A stretch of DNA of 64,000 nucleotides from Candidatus Proelusimicrobium excrementi (GCA_934643455.1 CAKUBV010000004.1:1-64000), one strand, 5' to 3'. Positions 1 to 8,750 are shown, counted from the first letter of the stretch. Program-made: numbers and translations. Notes: a model not told the origin generated them from the letters alone.

Positions 1-316
1 CGGCATCATACTTAGTATACCGCGTTCGTAAGAAAAGCAAAATTTTCACTAAATCTTAAACCCCACGCATGTTAAATACTTGCGGAGTTTTGACTCGTGT
101 TAAGTTGCGCGCTCATTGCTAGCACTTTGCCGCTTTTGGGGGGCATTGAGGCTTTCACTCGCGTGTCGTTTAGTTCTCGCGGCTAGCAGACTTTCGTATT
201 TGGTCGCCTTTGCGTTTTTTACTCATTCGGATACCTCGCTCACTTCGTTCGCATAGCCGCAAGTATACCTCACTTGTAAGAAAACGCAAATTCGGATCAA
301 ATCCGAAACCCCACGC
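1..316 (+). repeat. Dispersed intergenic repeat, copies 1 and 2
   Basis: The complete copy has the landmarks GCTAGCA (118-124 and again 182-188), TTCGGATAC (236-244), a degenerate CACTTCGTTCGCA hairpin (about 250-262), AAGAAAACGCAAATT (about 271-285) and CCCCACGCAGGTTAC (about 302-316). Bases 1-75 are the right half of another copy cut by the window edge: CGGCATCATACTTAG, AAGAAAAGCAAAATT and CCCCACGCATGTTA occur in the same order. The segment ACTCGTGT/ACTCGCGT ... GCTAGCA occurs twice (about 93-124 and 157-188), so the left part is tandemly duplicated. Related copies lie near 18722 and 36596. All are between genes and on the same strand as read here. Confidence 0.7.
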
Positions 317-414
317 AGGTTACATTTTCTCGCGTTAAAAAACACGCCTGTTAAAATCTCTCACGCTGGTTACTCGTGTACCGTTTAAACTCCTCTTGAA
401 CACCCCCTTCAATG

Positions 415-473
415 TAGGTCGGGCTTTGCCCGACAGGGAAAACACCTTTTTAACGTCAGGCAAAGCCTGACCT
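415..473. repeat. REP-like palindromic element, copy 1
   Basis: The left arm is TAGGTCGGGCTTTGCCCGAC and the right arm GTCAGGCAAAGCCTGACCT, separated by about 20 bases. Each arm is itself an inverted repeat and the two arms can also pair with each other. The second copy at 619-678 keeps this architecture with substitutions. There is no coding content. Confidence 0.7.
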
Positions 474-618
474 GAAATCTTTTACTCTTTCAGTCTTGTT
501 GATTTGTCCCTAACTTTCTAATTATTTGTTCTTCTTTTAAAAAACTTTCTTCTTTACATTTCTATATATATACATATCCGGTCGCAAAATGGTTCCATAA
601 CTTTTTTGCTAATTAAAG

Positions 619-678
619 TAGGTCAGGTTTTACCTGACGGGAATTTCCTTATTTACGTCAGGCCAAGCCTGACCTACG
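619..678. repeat. REP-like palindromic element, copy 2
   Basis: The arms are TAGGTCAGGTTTTACCTGAC and GTCAGGCCAAGCCTGACCTA, with the same length and spacing as the element at 415-473. Several differences between the copies fall within the arms and keep pairing possible. It lies about 140 bases further on, in the same orientation. Confidence 0.7.
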
Positions 679-863
679 TTTTACCTATCTGCCTTTTAAT
701 ATTCCTTTTCCCATTATTTGCGCCGTGTCGTACGTCGTAGCGGCTATGTAAAAAACGAAAACAGTTGACTTATTTTTTTTTGATAAATTTTTTACATTGA
801 GATATTAAAAATACTGTACTACTAAGGGTGAATTTTATTATGGGGATTTAATCTCTTAGGAAT

Positions 864-1541
864 GTGTCAAAATTTAATATTTCGAAAGGAGCTCTGAATG
901 AAAAAATATTTTTTGCGATAGTAATATCAGCCTTTTCCGTTTCCGCATATGCCGGATACGGCTTAGGGATTAAAACGGGCGTCGGGGGGAATACTCCTCA
1001 AACCATGTATGATGGCAATAATGTATACGGCGGCAGCGTATCAACAAGGGATTATTTTGTGGGCGCGGAAGCTTTTTATGAACATAATCTCAGGCTTGAT
1101 TTTTTAGGCAATGACAGAGAGTATGAAGAGCATAAAATAGGTTTAAAGTTCGGTTTTGAACAATACGGCAAAAATACTTATAAGGTTTTAGATGAAAAAG
1201 TTACGGAAAATACTTTTATGCTGCCTATTACCGCTTATTATAAATATGACCAAGGCGTTGGAAAATTAGCTTTTACCATTGGATGCGGTTTGACTATGAT
1301 TCAAAGTGATTTTAAAGTGTCGGAAAATAATAAGCTTGATAAATGGAAAGGTGTTTTTCATATCGTCGCCGGTACGGAATATCGTATCAGCGAACATATC
1401 GGCTTAGGATTTGATATCAAATATATTACTAAGTCCGGCGTTTTGGATAAAATATATAATGTGAACGGGCATAGCTACAAATTATATTTTTCCGACAGGA
1501 GCGGTTTTAACGGCGCATTAGCCGCAAGATATTATTTTTGA
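864..1541 (+). CDS. Small outer-membrane beta-barrel protein; start probably frameshifted
   Basis: The product looks like a single-domain outer-membrane barrel. It has a hydrophobic export signal ending in an alanine-rich cleavage site (SAYAG), then alternating aromatic and polar beta segments, and ends in Phe (AARYYF) as barrel proteins do. The readable frame opens at GTG 864, but AGGAG lies only 2 nt from it. A textbook ribosome site (AAAGGAG) precedes ATG 898, which reads MKKYFLR and stops at once. One extra base in the A6 run (901-906) or T6 run (909-914) would give a perfect MKK...AYA signal peptide joined to the long frame. The copy here therefore looks frameshifted by one base, through slippage, sequencing error or phase variation. 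The exact family is not recognised. Confidence 0.6.
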   Translation: MSKFNISKGALNEKIFFAIVISAFSVSAYAGYGLGIKTGVGGNTPQTMYDGNNVYGGSVSTRDYFVGAEAFYEHNLRLDFLGNDREYEEHKIGLKFGFEQYGKNTYKVLDEKVTENTFMLPITAYYKYDQGVGKLAFTIGCGLTMIQSDFKVSENNKLDKWKGVFHIVAGTEYRISEHIGLGFDIKYITKSGVLDKIYNVNGHSYKLYFSDRSGFNGALAARYYF

Positions 1542-1574
1542 CGGAAAACGGTTTGTGAAAGCACAAAATATTAT

Positions 1575-1603
1575 CCCCGCGCCGTTTTAGGCGCGGGGAC
1601 GTT
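1575..1603. terminator. Bidirectional terminator between convergent genes
   Basis: A perfect 9-bp stem CCCCGCGCC/GGCGCGGGG (1575-1583 and 1590-1598) closes a six-base loop. A short T tract follows on the plus strand. The hairpin sits between the converging barrel gene and rdgB and can serve both. Confidence 0.75.
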
Positions 1604-2209
1604 TTATAAAGTTTTGATTATTTCCGCCATTTGTTTAAAAGCGCGGAAACGGTGGCTGATTTTGTTTTTTTCTTCCGCAGTCATTTCCGCCATGGTTTTG
1701 CCCGCTTCCGTTACAAAGAAAAGCGGGTCATATCCAAAACCGTTTTCGCCTTTATATTCCTGCGTGATAAACCCTTTTACCTTACCTTCTTTAAATATGA
1801 TTTCTCCGCCGGGCAGCGCCAAAGCTGCCGACGTGGTAAAGCTTGCGCTTCTTTGTTCTTTTTTAAAAGGGGAAAGCTCTTTTAAAAGCTTTTCGTTGTT
1901 TGCCGGATAGTCGGCCCTGTCTGGGTATGCGTAGCGCGCGCTGTGCACGCCGGGCGCGCCGTTTAAAGCGTCAACGGTAAGGCCGGTGTCATCGGCCAGG
2001 CTGATAAGGCCTGTTTTCCGCAAACCGTAGGCGGCTTTTAAGGCGGCGTTTTCCTTAAGGGTGGAGCCCGTTTCTTCCGGCTCGGGGACCAAAGGAAAAT
2101 CCGCAAAAGAAAGATAAATTATCTCTTCGCCTTTATTGTTTGTTTGCGGCAATATCTTTAACAGCTCGGCGACTTTGTGTTTATTGTGGGTTGCTAAAAG
2201 TATTTTCAT
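1604..2209 (-). CDS. rdgB: XTP/dITP diphosphatase (HAM1/RdgB)
   Basis: House-cleaning enzyme that hydrolyses non-canonical purine triphosphates (XTP, dITP, ITP) to the monophosphate and pyrophosphate, keeping them out of DNA and RNA. The 201-residue length is normal. Family motifs are in order: ATHNKHKVAE (6-15), LADDTGLTVDALNGAPG (71-87, with the catalytic acidic residues), the ITQEYKGENGFGYDPLFF segment (about 148-165), and KNKISHRFRA near the end. It follows valS on the same strand, but the valS terminator lies between them. The start codon is only about 11 nt after that hairpin and has no clear Shine-Dalgarno sequence. Confidence 0.93.
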   Translation of the reverse strand: MKILLATHNKHKVAELLKILPQTNNKGEEIIYLSFADFPLVPEPEETGSTLKENAALKAAYGLRKTGLISLADDTGLTVDALNGAPGVHSARYAYPDRADYPANNEKLLKELSPFKKEQRSASFTTSAALALPGGEIIFKEGKVKGFITQEYKGENGFGYDPLFFVTEAGKTMAEMTAEEKNKISHRFRAFKQMAEIIKTL

Positions 2210-2213
2210 AAGT

Positions 2214-2240
2214 TAAAAATCCCCGCCTAAAAAGGCGGGG
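2214..2240 (-). terminator. Rho-independent terminator after valS
   Basis: On the minus strand the stem CCCCGCC/GGCGGGG (2221-2227 with 2234-2240) is followed by ATTTTT. It lies between the valS stop and the rdgB start, so rdgB needs read-through or a promoter overlapping the hairpin. Confidence 0.8.
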
Positions 2241-2247
2241 AAAATGT

Positions 2248-4956
2248 TTAATTTAAGTCTTCCTTGGCGGCTTTGATTTGCTGCGCTTTTAACAGCATTT
2301 GTTCAAGTTCGCCTTTTGCTTTTTCTACCTGCTCCTTGGGAGCGTTCTTTACGAAGTTTTCGTTCCCGAGCATTCTCTTGCGGTTGTTTATGCCGTTTTC
2401 GATTACGGCCAGTTCCTTATCCAAGCGGGCCTTTTCCTTATCAAAATCAATAAGGCCTTCCAAGGGGATATAAACAGTCGCGGTTCCGTAAACGCCCGTC
2501 GCCGTTTGTTTGGGTTTTGCAATGTCGGAGCCGGTTTGCAGGGTTTCAATCTTGGCCATACTGGTAATATAGTTTTGATATTTCCTGATTACGGCCAAAT
2601 CTTTCTCGTCCGGGGTATTTAAAAGAACTTTAATCTTAAGGCCCGGCGGCACGTTGAACTGGGCTCTTATCGTCCTTATCTGCCCGGTTACGCCCTGCAA
2701 AAGCGCCATTTCGGCTTCGGCGGTTTTATCTTCAAGCGCGGGGTTAAAGGCGGGGTAGTCTTCCTCTATTAAAAATTCTTTATGGCCTTTTATATATTTT
2801 TTAAGGCTCATTGCTATTTCTTCCGTGATAAAAGGCATCATCGGGTGCAAAGCTTTCAAAGTGCCGTAAAGAATATTTATCAATATTGAAATAACTTCCT
2901 TTTTGCCTTCGCCTTCAAAGCGCTGTTTGGCAAGCTCAATATACCAATCGCAGAAGTCGCCCCACAGGAAGTGATATAAGGTGTCCGCGGCGGCTGCCAT
3001 ATTATATTTTTTAATCTCGTCCGCAGCCTGCTTCATCGCGCCGTTGTAGCGCGAAATTATCCAGCGGTCGCAAAGCTCTTTCGGGTTGGACGGCAGCTGA
3101 AGCGGGCCCTCAATCCCTTCGCCGTTCATTTGAATAAAGCGCGAAGCGTTGTAAATTTTGTTGCAGAAATTCCTTGCGCCGATAATGCTTTCTTCGCCGT
3201 AAGGGATATCTTTGCCGAGCACCGATTGCGACAGCAGGGAAAACCTTACCGCGTCCGCGCCGTATTTCTGCGTTAAATCCAGCGGGTCAACGACGTTGCC
3301 CAAAGATTTGGACATTTTCTTGCCTGTTTTATCCCTTACTATACCGTTTAACAGCACGTCTTTAAAGGGAACTTTGCCTTCAAATTCAAGGCCCATCATT
3401 ATCATTCTGGCTACCCAAAGATAAATAATTTCATACCCGGTTACAAGTATGCTTGTGGGGTAATAATATTTAAGGTCTTTGGTTTGTTCCGGCCAGCCGA
3501 AGACGGACATCGGCCATAAAGCCGAGGAAAACCAAGTATCCAAAACGTCCGGGTCCTGCACGGTGTCATGGCTTGAGCAATGCGGGCAGACCGGCTTGGT
3601 GAAGGAAACTATCGGTTTCGCGCCGTCTTCAAAAGAAACTTTGGAAAGCTGTTCTTTGCCTTGTTTGTCGGTGGTGAAAGTTAAGCCTTTTTCACTGCAA
3701 TGGCGGCAGTACCAAACGGGTATTCTGTGGCCCCACCAAATCTGCCTGGAAATGCACCAATCCTGAATGTTTTTAAGCCAATTCGTCAAAGGTCCCTTCC
3801 AGTTTGCGGGGTGGAATTTGACCTCGTCGTTTTCGACGGCTTTTAAAGCATTTTTCGCCAAATCGTCCATTTTGACGAACCATTGTTCGCTTAAATAAGG
3901 CTCAATCGCGCTGTGGCAGCGATAGCAGGTGCTTACGGAGTTATTGTATTTTTCTTCTTTAACCAGCAAGCCGGCGGCGTCCAAATCTTTAACGGTTTCT
4001 TTGCGGCAGAGATCCCTGTCCATACCCAAATATTTTTCCGGCAGATTAATCATCTTGCCTTTATCGGATATTACGCAAATAATTTCGAGGTTGTGACGCT
4101 GGCCGACTTCATAGTCCACCGGGTCATGCGCAGGCGTAATTTTAAGCGCGCCGGTGCCGAAATCCGTTTCGACGGCTTCATCGGCTATTATGGGTATCAG
4201 CCTGCCCGTTAAAGGGATTTGAACTTTCTTGCCGATAACGTTTTTGTATCTGTCGTCTTTGGGATTGACGGCTATCGCCGCATCGGCGAAAATGGTTTCC
4301 GGCCTGGTAGTCGCTATGACTATTCCGTCGGAGCCGTCTTCCATTTTATAATGCAGATGCCAAAGTTTGCCCGCGTGCTGCTCGTGTTCCACTTCAATAT
4401 CGGAAAGCGCAGTCGAACAGCGTACGCACCAGTTTATCATGCGTTTGCCGCGGTAAATATATTTTTTGTCCCACAGATTTTTAAAGCTCGCGTAAACGGA
4501 TTTGGCGCGGTCTTCGTCCATGGTAAAGCGGATATTGCTTTGGTCAAGCGCCCAGCCCATTTTTTCAAATTGATTATAAATGGCGTTGCCGCATTCCTTG
4601 TACCAATCCCATACGGTCTGCACGAATTTTTCCCTGCCCAAATCGTGGCGGGAAAGTTTCTGCTCTTTGGAAAGTTTCTTTTCTATTACGTTCTGCGTGG
4701 CTATGCCGCCGTGGTCGGTGCCGGGCACCCAGTTGGCGCATTCGCCGTTCATGCGGTGGAATCTTATTAAAGTATCCTGCAAAGTGTTGTTAAGCCCATG
4801 GCCCATGTGCAGAGCGCCGGTTATGTTCGGCGGCGGTATTACTATTACATAAGGTTTTTTATTTTCGTCTATTTCTGCTTTAAAGACGTGTTTTTCCTGC
4901 CATAATTTTGATATTTTCTGTTCTACTTCTTTAGGCTCATAAGCTTTCGGTAACAT
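2248..4956 (-). CDS. valS: Valyl-tRNA synthetase
   Basis: Class I aminoacyl-tRNA synthetase that charges tRNA-Val and edits mis-activated threonine. It has 902 residues, a normal length. The HIGH-type motif appears as PNITGALHMGHG near residue 45 and the KMSKS motif as GKKMSKSLGN near residue 547. Between them lies the CP1 editing domain. Zinc-type CxxC pairs occur at WCVRC, YCRHC and CPHC. The last 65 residues form the valine-type C-terminal coiled coil that binds tRNA. The start follows GAGGAAT at good spacing, with a TATAGT box upstream, so this gene leads its own transcript. Confidence 0.97.
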   Translation of the reverse strand: MLPKAYEPKEVEQKISKLWQEKHVFKAEIDENKKPYVIVIPPPNITGALHMGHGLNNTLQDTLIRFHRMNGECANWVPGTDHGGIATQNVIEKKLSKEQKLSRHDLGREKFVQTVWDWYKECGNAIYNQFEKMGWALDQSNIRFTMDEDRAKSVYASFKNLWDKKYIYRGKRMINWCVRCSTALSDIEVEHEQHAGKLWHLHYKMEDGSDGIVIATTRPETIFADAAIAVNPKDDRYKNVIGKKVQIPLTGRLIPIIADEAVETDFGTGALKITPAHDPVDYEVGQRHNLEIICVISDKGKMINLPEKYLGMDRDLCRKETVKDLDAAGLLVKEEKYNNSVSTCYRCHSAIEPYLSEQWFVKMDDLAKNALKAVENDEVKFHPANWKGPLTNWLKNIQDWCISRQIWWGHRIPVWYCRHCSEKGLTFTTDKQGKEQLSKVSFEDGAKPIVSFTKPVCPHCSSHDTVQDPDVLDTWFSSALWPMSVFGWPEQTKDLKYYYPTSILVTGYEIIYLWVARMIMMGLEFEGKVPFKDVLLNGIVRDKTGKKMSKSLGNVVDPLDLTQKYGADAVRFSLLSQSVLGKDIPYGEESIIGARNFCNKIYNASRFIQMNGEGIEGPLQLPSNPKELCDRWIISRYNGAMKQAADEIKKYNMAAAADTLYHFLWGDFCDWYIELAKQRFEGEGKKEVISILINILYGTLKALHPMMPFITEEIAMSLKKYIKGHKEFLIEEDYPAFNPALEDKTAEAEMALLQGVTGQIRTIRAQFNVPPGLKIKVLLNTPDEKDLAVIRKYQNYITSMAKIETLQTGSDIAKPKQTATGVYGTATVYIPLEGLIDFDKEKARLDKELAVIENGINNRKRMLGNENFVKNAPKEQVEKAKGELEQMLLKAQQIKAAKEDLN

Positions 4957-5096
4957 GATAATTCCTCTTATTTTTAATTTGCGTAATGTGACTATACGCC
5001 TTTACCTCTATATTTTACAATTTTAATAGGCTTGCATTTTAATTAAGATTATTACATACCTTGGAAAAATTGCTTTTTTTTGTAAGAATATAATGT

Positions 5097-5387
5097 ATGA
5101 AATACGAAAAATACGATAAGCCCGAAGTTATCGAACCTGAAATTTTAGACGAGAACGGCAGAACAATAAATACGGAACGCGAACCCGTCCAAGAAACGAT
5201 AAAAAGGGAATTAAACCCTTTGCGCCGCATTTTAATGGGCGTTTTGGGGGCGGTTTCGGCTTTGCTGAGCGGATTTATGATGCTTTGCGTGTTTTTGGTC
5301 GTTTTTGTTTTTACGGCGGTGCCCGTGCTTATTTTGAGCCTTTTCGGCAAAAAAACGAACGTCAAAGTCTTCAAATATAAAGTTTGA
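5097..5387 (+). CDS. Small single-gene membrane protein of unknown function
   Basis: The 96-residue protein is not recognised. Residues 1-42 are charged and probably cytoplasmic. Residues about 45-82 form one or two hydrophobic helices (VLGAVSALLSGFMMLC, then a Val/Phe-rich stretch). A short basic tail follows. There is no Shine-Dalgarno sequence; the AT-rich run TAAGAATATAATGT directly precedes ATG, which suggests a leaderless transcript. It sits alone between diverging valS and the converging glyoxalase-fold gene. An opposite-strand frame over the same bases has a low-complexity Lys/Thr/Ser composition and is less likely. Confidence 0.55.
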   Translation: MKYEKYDKPEVIEPEILDENGRTINTEREPVQETIKRELNPLRRILMGVLGAVSALLSGFMMLCVFLVVFVFTAVPVLILSLFGKKTNVKVFKYKV

Positions 5388-5402
5388 TATCTTGCGCGCG
5401 GG

Positions 5403-5783
5403 TTATTGCGTGATTTCAATCAAATTGTTTTCCGGGTCTGCCGCAAGGCTTTCATAATAGCCGTCGCCCGTCGTGCGCGGGCCGCTTATTATTTTAAAGC
5501 CGTCTTTTTGAAGTTTCCGCGTAAGAATATCCACCGCTTCTTTCGAACCTGCGGAAAACGCCAAATGCGTATAGCCTAGGCCCTCGTTTAGGTTGTTTGG
5601 CTTAAGGCCGGGTCTATGTATAATTTCAAGCCGTGCGCCTTCTTCAAAATATAAAAAATAAGTTTTCAGCCCGGTGTTTTTGTTGTGATACAAATCGCCG
5701 GCCTCGGCGCGGAAATATTTTACGTAAAAATCTTTCATTTTTTCCAAGTCTGATACGTAAAGCGCAAAATGTTCTATTTTCAT
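5403..5783 (-). CDS. Glyoxalase-fold (VOC superfamily) metalloprotein
   Basis: A 126-residue vicinal-oxygen-chelate protein made of two beta-alpha-beta-beta-beta modules. The four metal-ligand positions of the glyoxalase I type are present: His5 (EHFALYV), Glu53 (ARLEII), His73 (YTHLAF) and Glu123 (NLIEIT). The family includes lactoylglutathione lyase and related isomerases or dioxygenases. The substrate cannot be told from sequence, though the intact His/Glu quartet fits a lyase or isomerase. The gene starts 37 bases after the thioesterase stop and is probably co-transcribed with it. Confidence 0.8.
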   Translation of the reverse strand: MKIEHFALYVSDLEKMKDFYVKYFRAEAGDLYHNKNTGLKTYFLYFEEGARLEIIHRPGLKPNNLNEGLGYTHLAFSAGSKEAVDILTRKLQKDGFKIISGPRTTGDGYYESLAADPENNLIEITQ

Positions 5784-5820
5784 AAAATATCCTTTGCTTC
5801 GGCCGGGATTTTCCGCGGGG

Positions 5821-6555
5821 TTATCCCCATTTTGTGTAAATTGCGGCGATGTCCCTGCCGTCGGCAGGGCGTTTTATTATGTGCCAAAACGTATTCTGCC
5901 CGGCTTCGTGGGAGGAAACCGTCAGTTTGTCGCCTAAGCGGACTTCCGCTTTGTAGTGGATAATAATTTCCTCAAGATTTTTAGCGTCCGATACTTCTTG
6001 CGGCGCGCTTTGCACGGCCCAGGCCGAAAAATGGCTGTTGTTTACGTGATTGTTGCTGTCCAAATCTTCAAGGCGCGCGATTACGTCAAAGGAGTTTATT
6101 TCGCGGCCGAGTTCGTTTTCGCGCGGAGCTTTTTCCATGGAGGCTTCCATTATCGGCGCAGGGTTTTTATCGTTCAGGTCTATGAGGCTTTGCGGGGAAC
6201 GCGTTATTTTGCGTTTGCTTAAATCCATAATAAGCCACCAGCTTACGCCTTTTGCGATATGCTCGCCGTTTTCGTTAAACAAAATAAAATCCCTTCTGCT
6301 TTGTATTTTGTCGGAATAGCAATGCCAGGTTTTAACTTTTATTTTTTGCGCTCCGCTTACCGGCTTTAATAATTTTATCTGAACTTTGGTAAGAATCCAG
6401 GCTACGCCGTTTGCGGAAAGTTCTTCCCAGCCGTAGGAAAGATTATGCGCGTCTATGCCCGCCGCCTCCTGAAAATAATTTTGCAGCACCCATACCGGTA
6501 TTTTGCCCTGCGGGTTCATTTCATGATATCTTGTTTTAAAAGTTTCTTCGTGCAT
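5821..6555 (-). CDS. Acyl-ACP thioesterase (FatA/FatB type)
   Basis: Releases free fatty acids from acyl carrier protein. The 244-residue length matches bacterial acyl-ACP thioesterases with two fused hot-dog domains. The first runs from about 5 to 130 (start RYHEMNPQGKIPVWVLQNYF, central helix then strands). The second contains the family signature DLDSNNHVNNSHFSAWA near 164-180, whose Asn and His are catalytic in plant FatA/FatB. It starts after a GGGGG ribosome site. An alcohol dehydrogenase terminator separates it from the gene upstream, so it has its own promoter. Confidence 0.85.
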   Translation of the reverse strand: MHEETFKTRYHEMNPQGKIPVWVLQNYFQEAAGIDAHNLSYGWEELSANGVAWILTKVQIKLLKPVSGAQKIKVKTWHCYSDKIQSRRDFILFNENGEHIAKGVSWWLIMDLSKRKITRSPQSLIDLNDKNPAPIMEASMEKAPRENELGREINSFDVIARLEDLDSNNHVNNSHFSAWAVQSAPQEVSDAKNLEEIIIHYKAEVRLGDKLTVSSHEAGQNTFWHIIKRPADGRDIAAIYTKWG

Positions 6556-6581
6556 ACGGCCCCCTTTTAGTTTATTTTATC

Positions 6582-6609
6582 AAAAAAGCCCTCCCGCCAG
6601 GGGAGGGCT
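6582..6609 (-). terminator. Rho-independent terminator after the alcohol dehydrogenase
   Basis: Minus-strand stem AGCCCTCCC/GGGAGGGCT (6587-6595 with 6601-6609) followed by a T6 run. Confidence 0.85.
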
Positions 6610-6628
6610 TTGTAAACCGAAAGGCTTT

Positions 6629-7843
6629 TTATTTATTGTAAGGGAGCAAAGATTCTTTATAAATCGCTCTTACTCTCTCTTTGGTGCCTTCGTTGGGGGC
6701 CATGCTCAAGAGCAGTCCCAGCGACGGAGTGGTGAAAGCAAGTTCCGTCATTTTGTCTACGTCTTCTTCATGGAAGCCTTCATCTTTAAGTTTTGCCGTC
6801 GCGCCTACCGAGAACAGCCATTTTTCCACGGCTTTGGCCGCGTCATCAGCTTGGCATGAACAGCCGCTTAATCCCGGGGCGATAGGCTCCAGTATGGCGG
6901 CTAAAGTATGCGCTTTTTCCGCGTAGATATATTTTACGACCGCCGGCAGAAGCATGGCCAGCCCCAAACCGTGGGTAAGATTCGGGTTTACCGCGCTTAA
7001 AGGATGTTCCAAAGCGTGCGTGTAATGCAAGAGGCCGTTGTCAAAGCTGACGCCGGCTATCAAAGCGGCGTAAGCCAGGAAGTAACGGGCTTCAAGATTG
7101 CCGGGCTCTTTAAGAGCTAAGGGCAAATAATGCGCCACGAGTTTTACCACGGAAAGCGCCAAATCTATCGAAAAAGGCGAAGCCGCTTTTGTGGTGGAAG
7201 CTTCCACTACGTGGTTTACCGCGTCTATGGAAACATATCTTGTTTGATTTTCCGAAAGATTCGCCATTAAAGCCGGGTCGTCGATGGAGTACATCGGATA
7301 AATGCAGTCGTAGGCTATAGCCGGTTTAAAGTTCTTTTCAAGAATGGTTACCACCGCAAAGCGGTTGGCTTCGCTGCCGGTGCCGTGCGTAAGGTTTATG
7401 GCTATAATCGGCGCGGCCTTTTCCGGCGTGAACTTAAATTCATATAGTTCTTCCGCCGTTTTTCCGGGGTTTTCCATTAAAATGGCTACGCTTTTGCCTG
7501 CGTCTATGGCCGAACCGCCGCCTATCGCCAGCATTGCTTTTGCGCCGAATTCTTTAGCCATTTTTGCGGCTTCGTTTACCTGATGAGTGTTTGGATTCGG
7601 GGTAACACCGTCGTAATGGACATACGTTATGGCGTTGTTTTTTAAAGCGGCCTGCACGTGATCCCAAGCACCGGTTTTTTTATAAGCCCCTTTACCGGTA
7701 ACTATGATAAGTTTATCAAGGCCTTTGACCTTTAAGTCTTTTGCGATGTCTTCTATTTTTTTGATTGCGCCGACGCCGAAATATACGGTCGTGCGCACGC
7801 GGATTTCTTTTACTTCGTTGATATTAATGTCTTTTTCCCACAT
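6629..7843 (-). CDS. Iron-containing alcohol dehydrogenase (group III)
   Basis: NAD(P)-dependent oxidoreductase that interconverts alcohols and aldehydes, probably disposing of reducing power during fermentation. It has 404 residues. The dinucleotide site has GGGSAIDAGK (108-117) and the next conserved stretch is THGTGSEANRF (152-162). The metal ligands expected for the family are present: Asp207 and His211 (SIDAVNHVVE), a His in the THALEHPLS segment (276/280) and His291 (THGLGLAMLLP). It starts after GGGGG at good spacing and ends at a strong terminator, so it is monocistronic. The substrate is unknown. Confidence 0.9.
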   Translation of the reverse strand: MWEKDININEVKEIRVRTTVYFGVGAIKKIEDIAKDLKVKGLDKLIIVTGKGAYKKTGAWDHVQAALKNNAITYVHYDGVTPNPNTHQVNEAAKMAKEFGAKAMLAIGGGSAIDAGKSVAILMENPGKTAEELYEFKFTPEKAAPIIAINLTHGTGSEANRFAVVTILEKNFKPAIAYDCIYPMYSIDDPALMANLSENQTRYVSIDAVNHVVEASTTKAASPFSIDLALSVVKLVAHYLPLALKEPGNLEARYFLAYAALIAGVSFDNGLLHYTHALEHPLSAVNPNLTHGLGLAMLLPAVVKYIYAEKAHTLAAILEPIAPGLSGCSCQADDAAKAVEKWLFSVGATAKLKDEGFHEEDVDKMTELAFTTPSLGLLLSMAPNEGTKERVRAIYKESLLPYNK

Positions 7844-7940
7844 ACGTCCCCCTTAGTTGTTTTTCAATTTATATTATAGGCTTTCCGTCCAACTTATCAA
7901 GCGCGCGTCAGCGGGAAGTAAAAAGGCCGGGAAGTCTGTT

Positions 7941-8696
7941 TTAAAAAAACGTCATTATAAAGGAAAGTATCATCCCGGAAGAATACCCCGCCACATTGGC
8001 AAACAGCGTCAGCCCGAACAGTTCGGTATATATGGATTTCTTCCTGAATAACAGACATAATAAGGCAAATTCAATAAGGAAAGCCGTCAGCCACAAAATG
8101 CCGTCGCTTTGGAAATAGTTTGACAGAACAAACCAGTTTAAAGGAATGGTAATGACGTTTAAAACGGAAAAACTCAGTATTACTCCGGCTGGGAGTTTGT
8201 TCATAAAAACGAAAATCGCCGCGGCTGCCGTTTCCGTTAAGAAAACAAATAATAAGGAAAACAAAATATAGCTTTTGGGCAGAGTATCCGGCGCGGTTTT
8301 GGAATTTGCACTGCTTACGGATAAATCAAAGGGCGTAACAGTTATTTGCATGGCGTTTTTTCTGCCGGAAGGAGTTTTGAAAACCTCGGATTCCCGCACG
8401 GAGCCGTCTTCAAATTTAATTATGAGTTTTTGATAAGGAGAAAACTCATAAGAAACCGCATGGCAGGCGGCTTCTCGGCACTCAAGTTTTTGTATGCCGA
8501 AGCGCCCCAAAGGCTTGGGGGAAAGGCATTGATTATCTTCGCACTGCAGCTGTTCGCTGTTGCCGGGCATGATTTTAAGCGGTTGGACGCCTTCAAACTT
8601 AAAAGAATAACTTATTTGTTCCGCCGGAGCTATGTCAGCTTTGGCGTTTAAGGATAAAAGGATTAAAGAGATAAGAACAAAAAACAGTTTTTTCAT
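7941..8696 (-). CDS. Exported membrane protein, unknown function
   Basis: The start is placed at MKKLFF because GAGG lies 9 nt upstream of it; the frame is open to 8723. The first 20 residues form a signal peptide (LISLILLSLNAKA). A soluble part of about 120 residues follows with four cysteines in CEDNQC and CREAAC, which could form disulfides. Four hydrophobic helices fill the C-terminal 110 residues. I do not recognise the family. It diverges from the M29 aminopeptidase with about 54 bases between the start codons, so promoters must overlap there. Confidence 0.6.
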   Translation of the reverse strand: MKKLFFVLISLILLSLNAKADIAPAEQISYSFKFEGVQPLKIMPGNSEQLQCEDNQCLSPKPLGRFGIQKLECREAACHAVSYEFSPYQKLIIKFEDGSVRESEVFKTPSGRKNAMQITVTPFDLSVSSANSKTAPDTLPKSYILFSLLFVFLTETAAAAIFVFMNKLPAGVILSFSVLNVITIPLNWFVLSNYFQSDGILWLTAFLIEFALLCLLFRKKSIYTELFGLTLFANVAGYSSGMILSFIMTFF

Positions 8697-8750
8697 ATTG
8701 GGCCGCCTCATATTTTGTATCATAAATATTATATATAAAAGGAGGCCAAA

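Larger units (their letters stand above)
1..863. other. Repeat-rich intergenic region
   Basis: No credible gene is visible in this stretch. It holds one complete copy and one left-truncated copy of a dispersed intergenic repeat (about 1-316) and two 60-bp palindromic elements (415-473 and 619-678). From about 760 onward it becomes AT-rich. A TTGACT box at 765-770, followed by long T tracts and GATATT at 801-806, could belong to the promoter of the outer-membrane protein gene downstream, but the spacing is not convincing. Confidence 0.6.

Noticed and set aside
1..863. Mobile element at the left edge
   Set aside because: Repeats are short and non-coding. No transposase or terminal repeats are visible in the window.
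4219..4770. Open frame of 183 codons opposite valS
   Set aside because: Shadow of the valS coding strand. Composition is implausible for a protein.
5039..5419. Opposite-strand frame over the small membrane protein at 5097-5387
   Set aside because: Low-complexity Lys/Thr/Ser/Arg text; the plus-strand frame has a clear hydrophobic segment and an AT-rich promoter-like run before its ATG.
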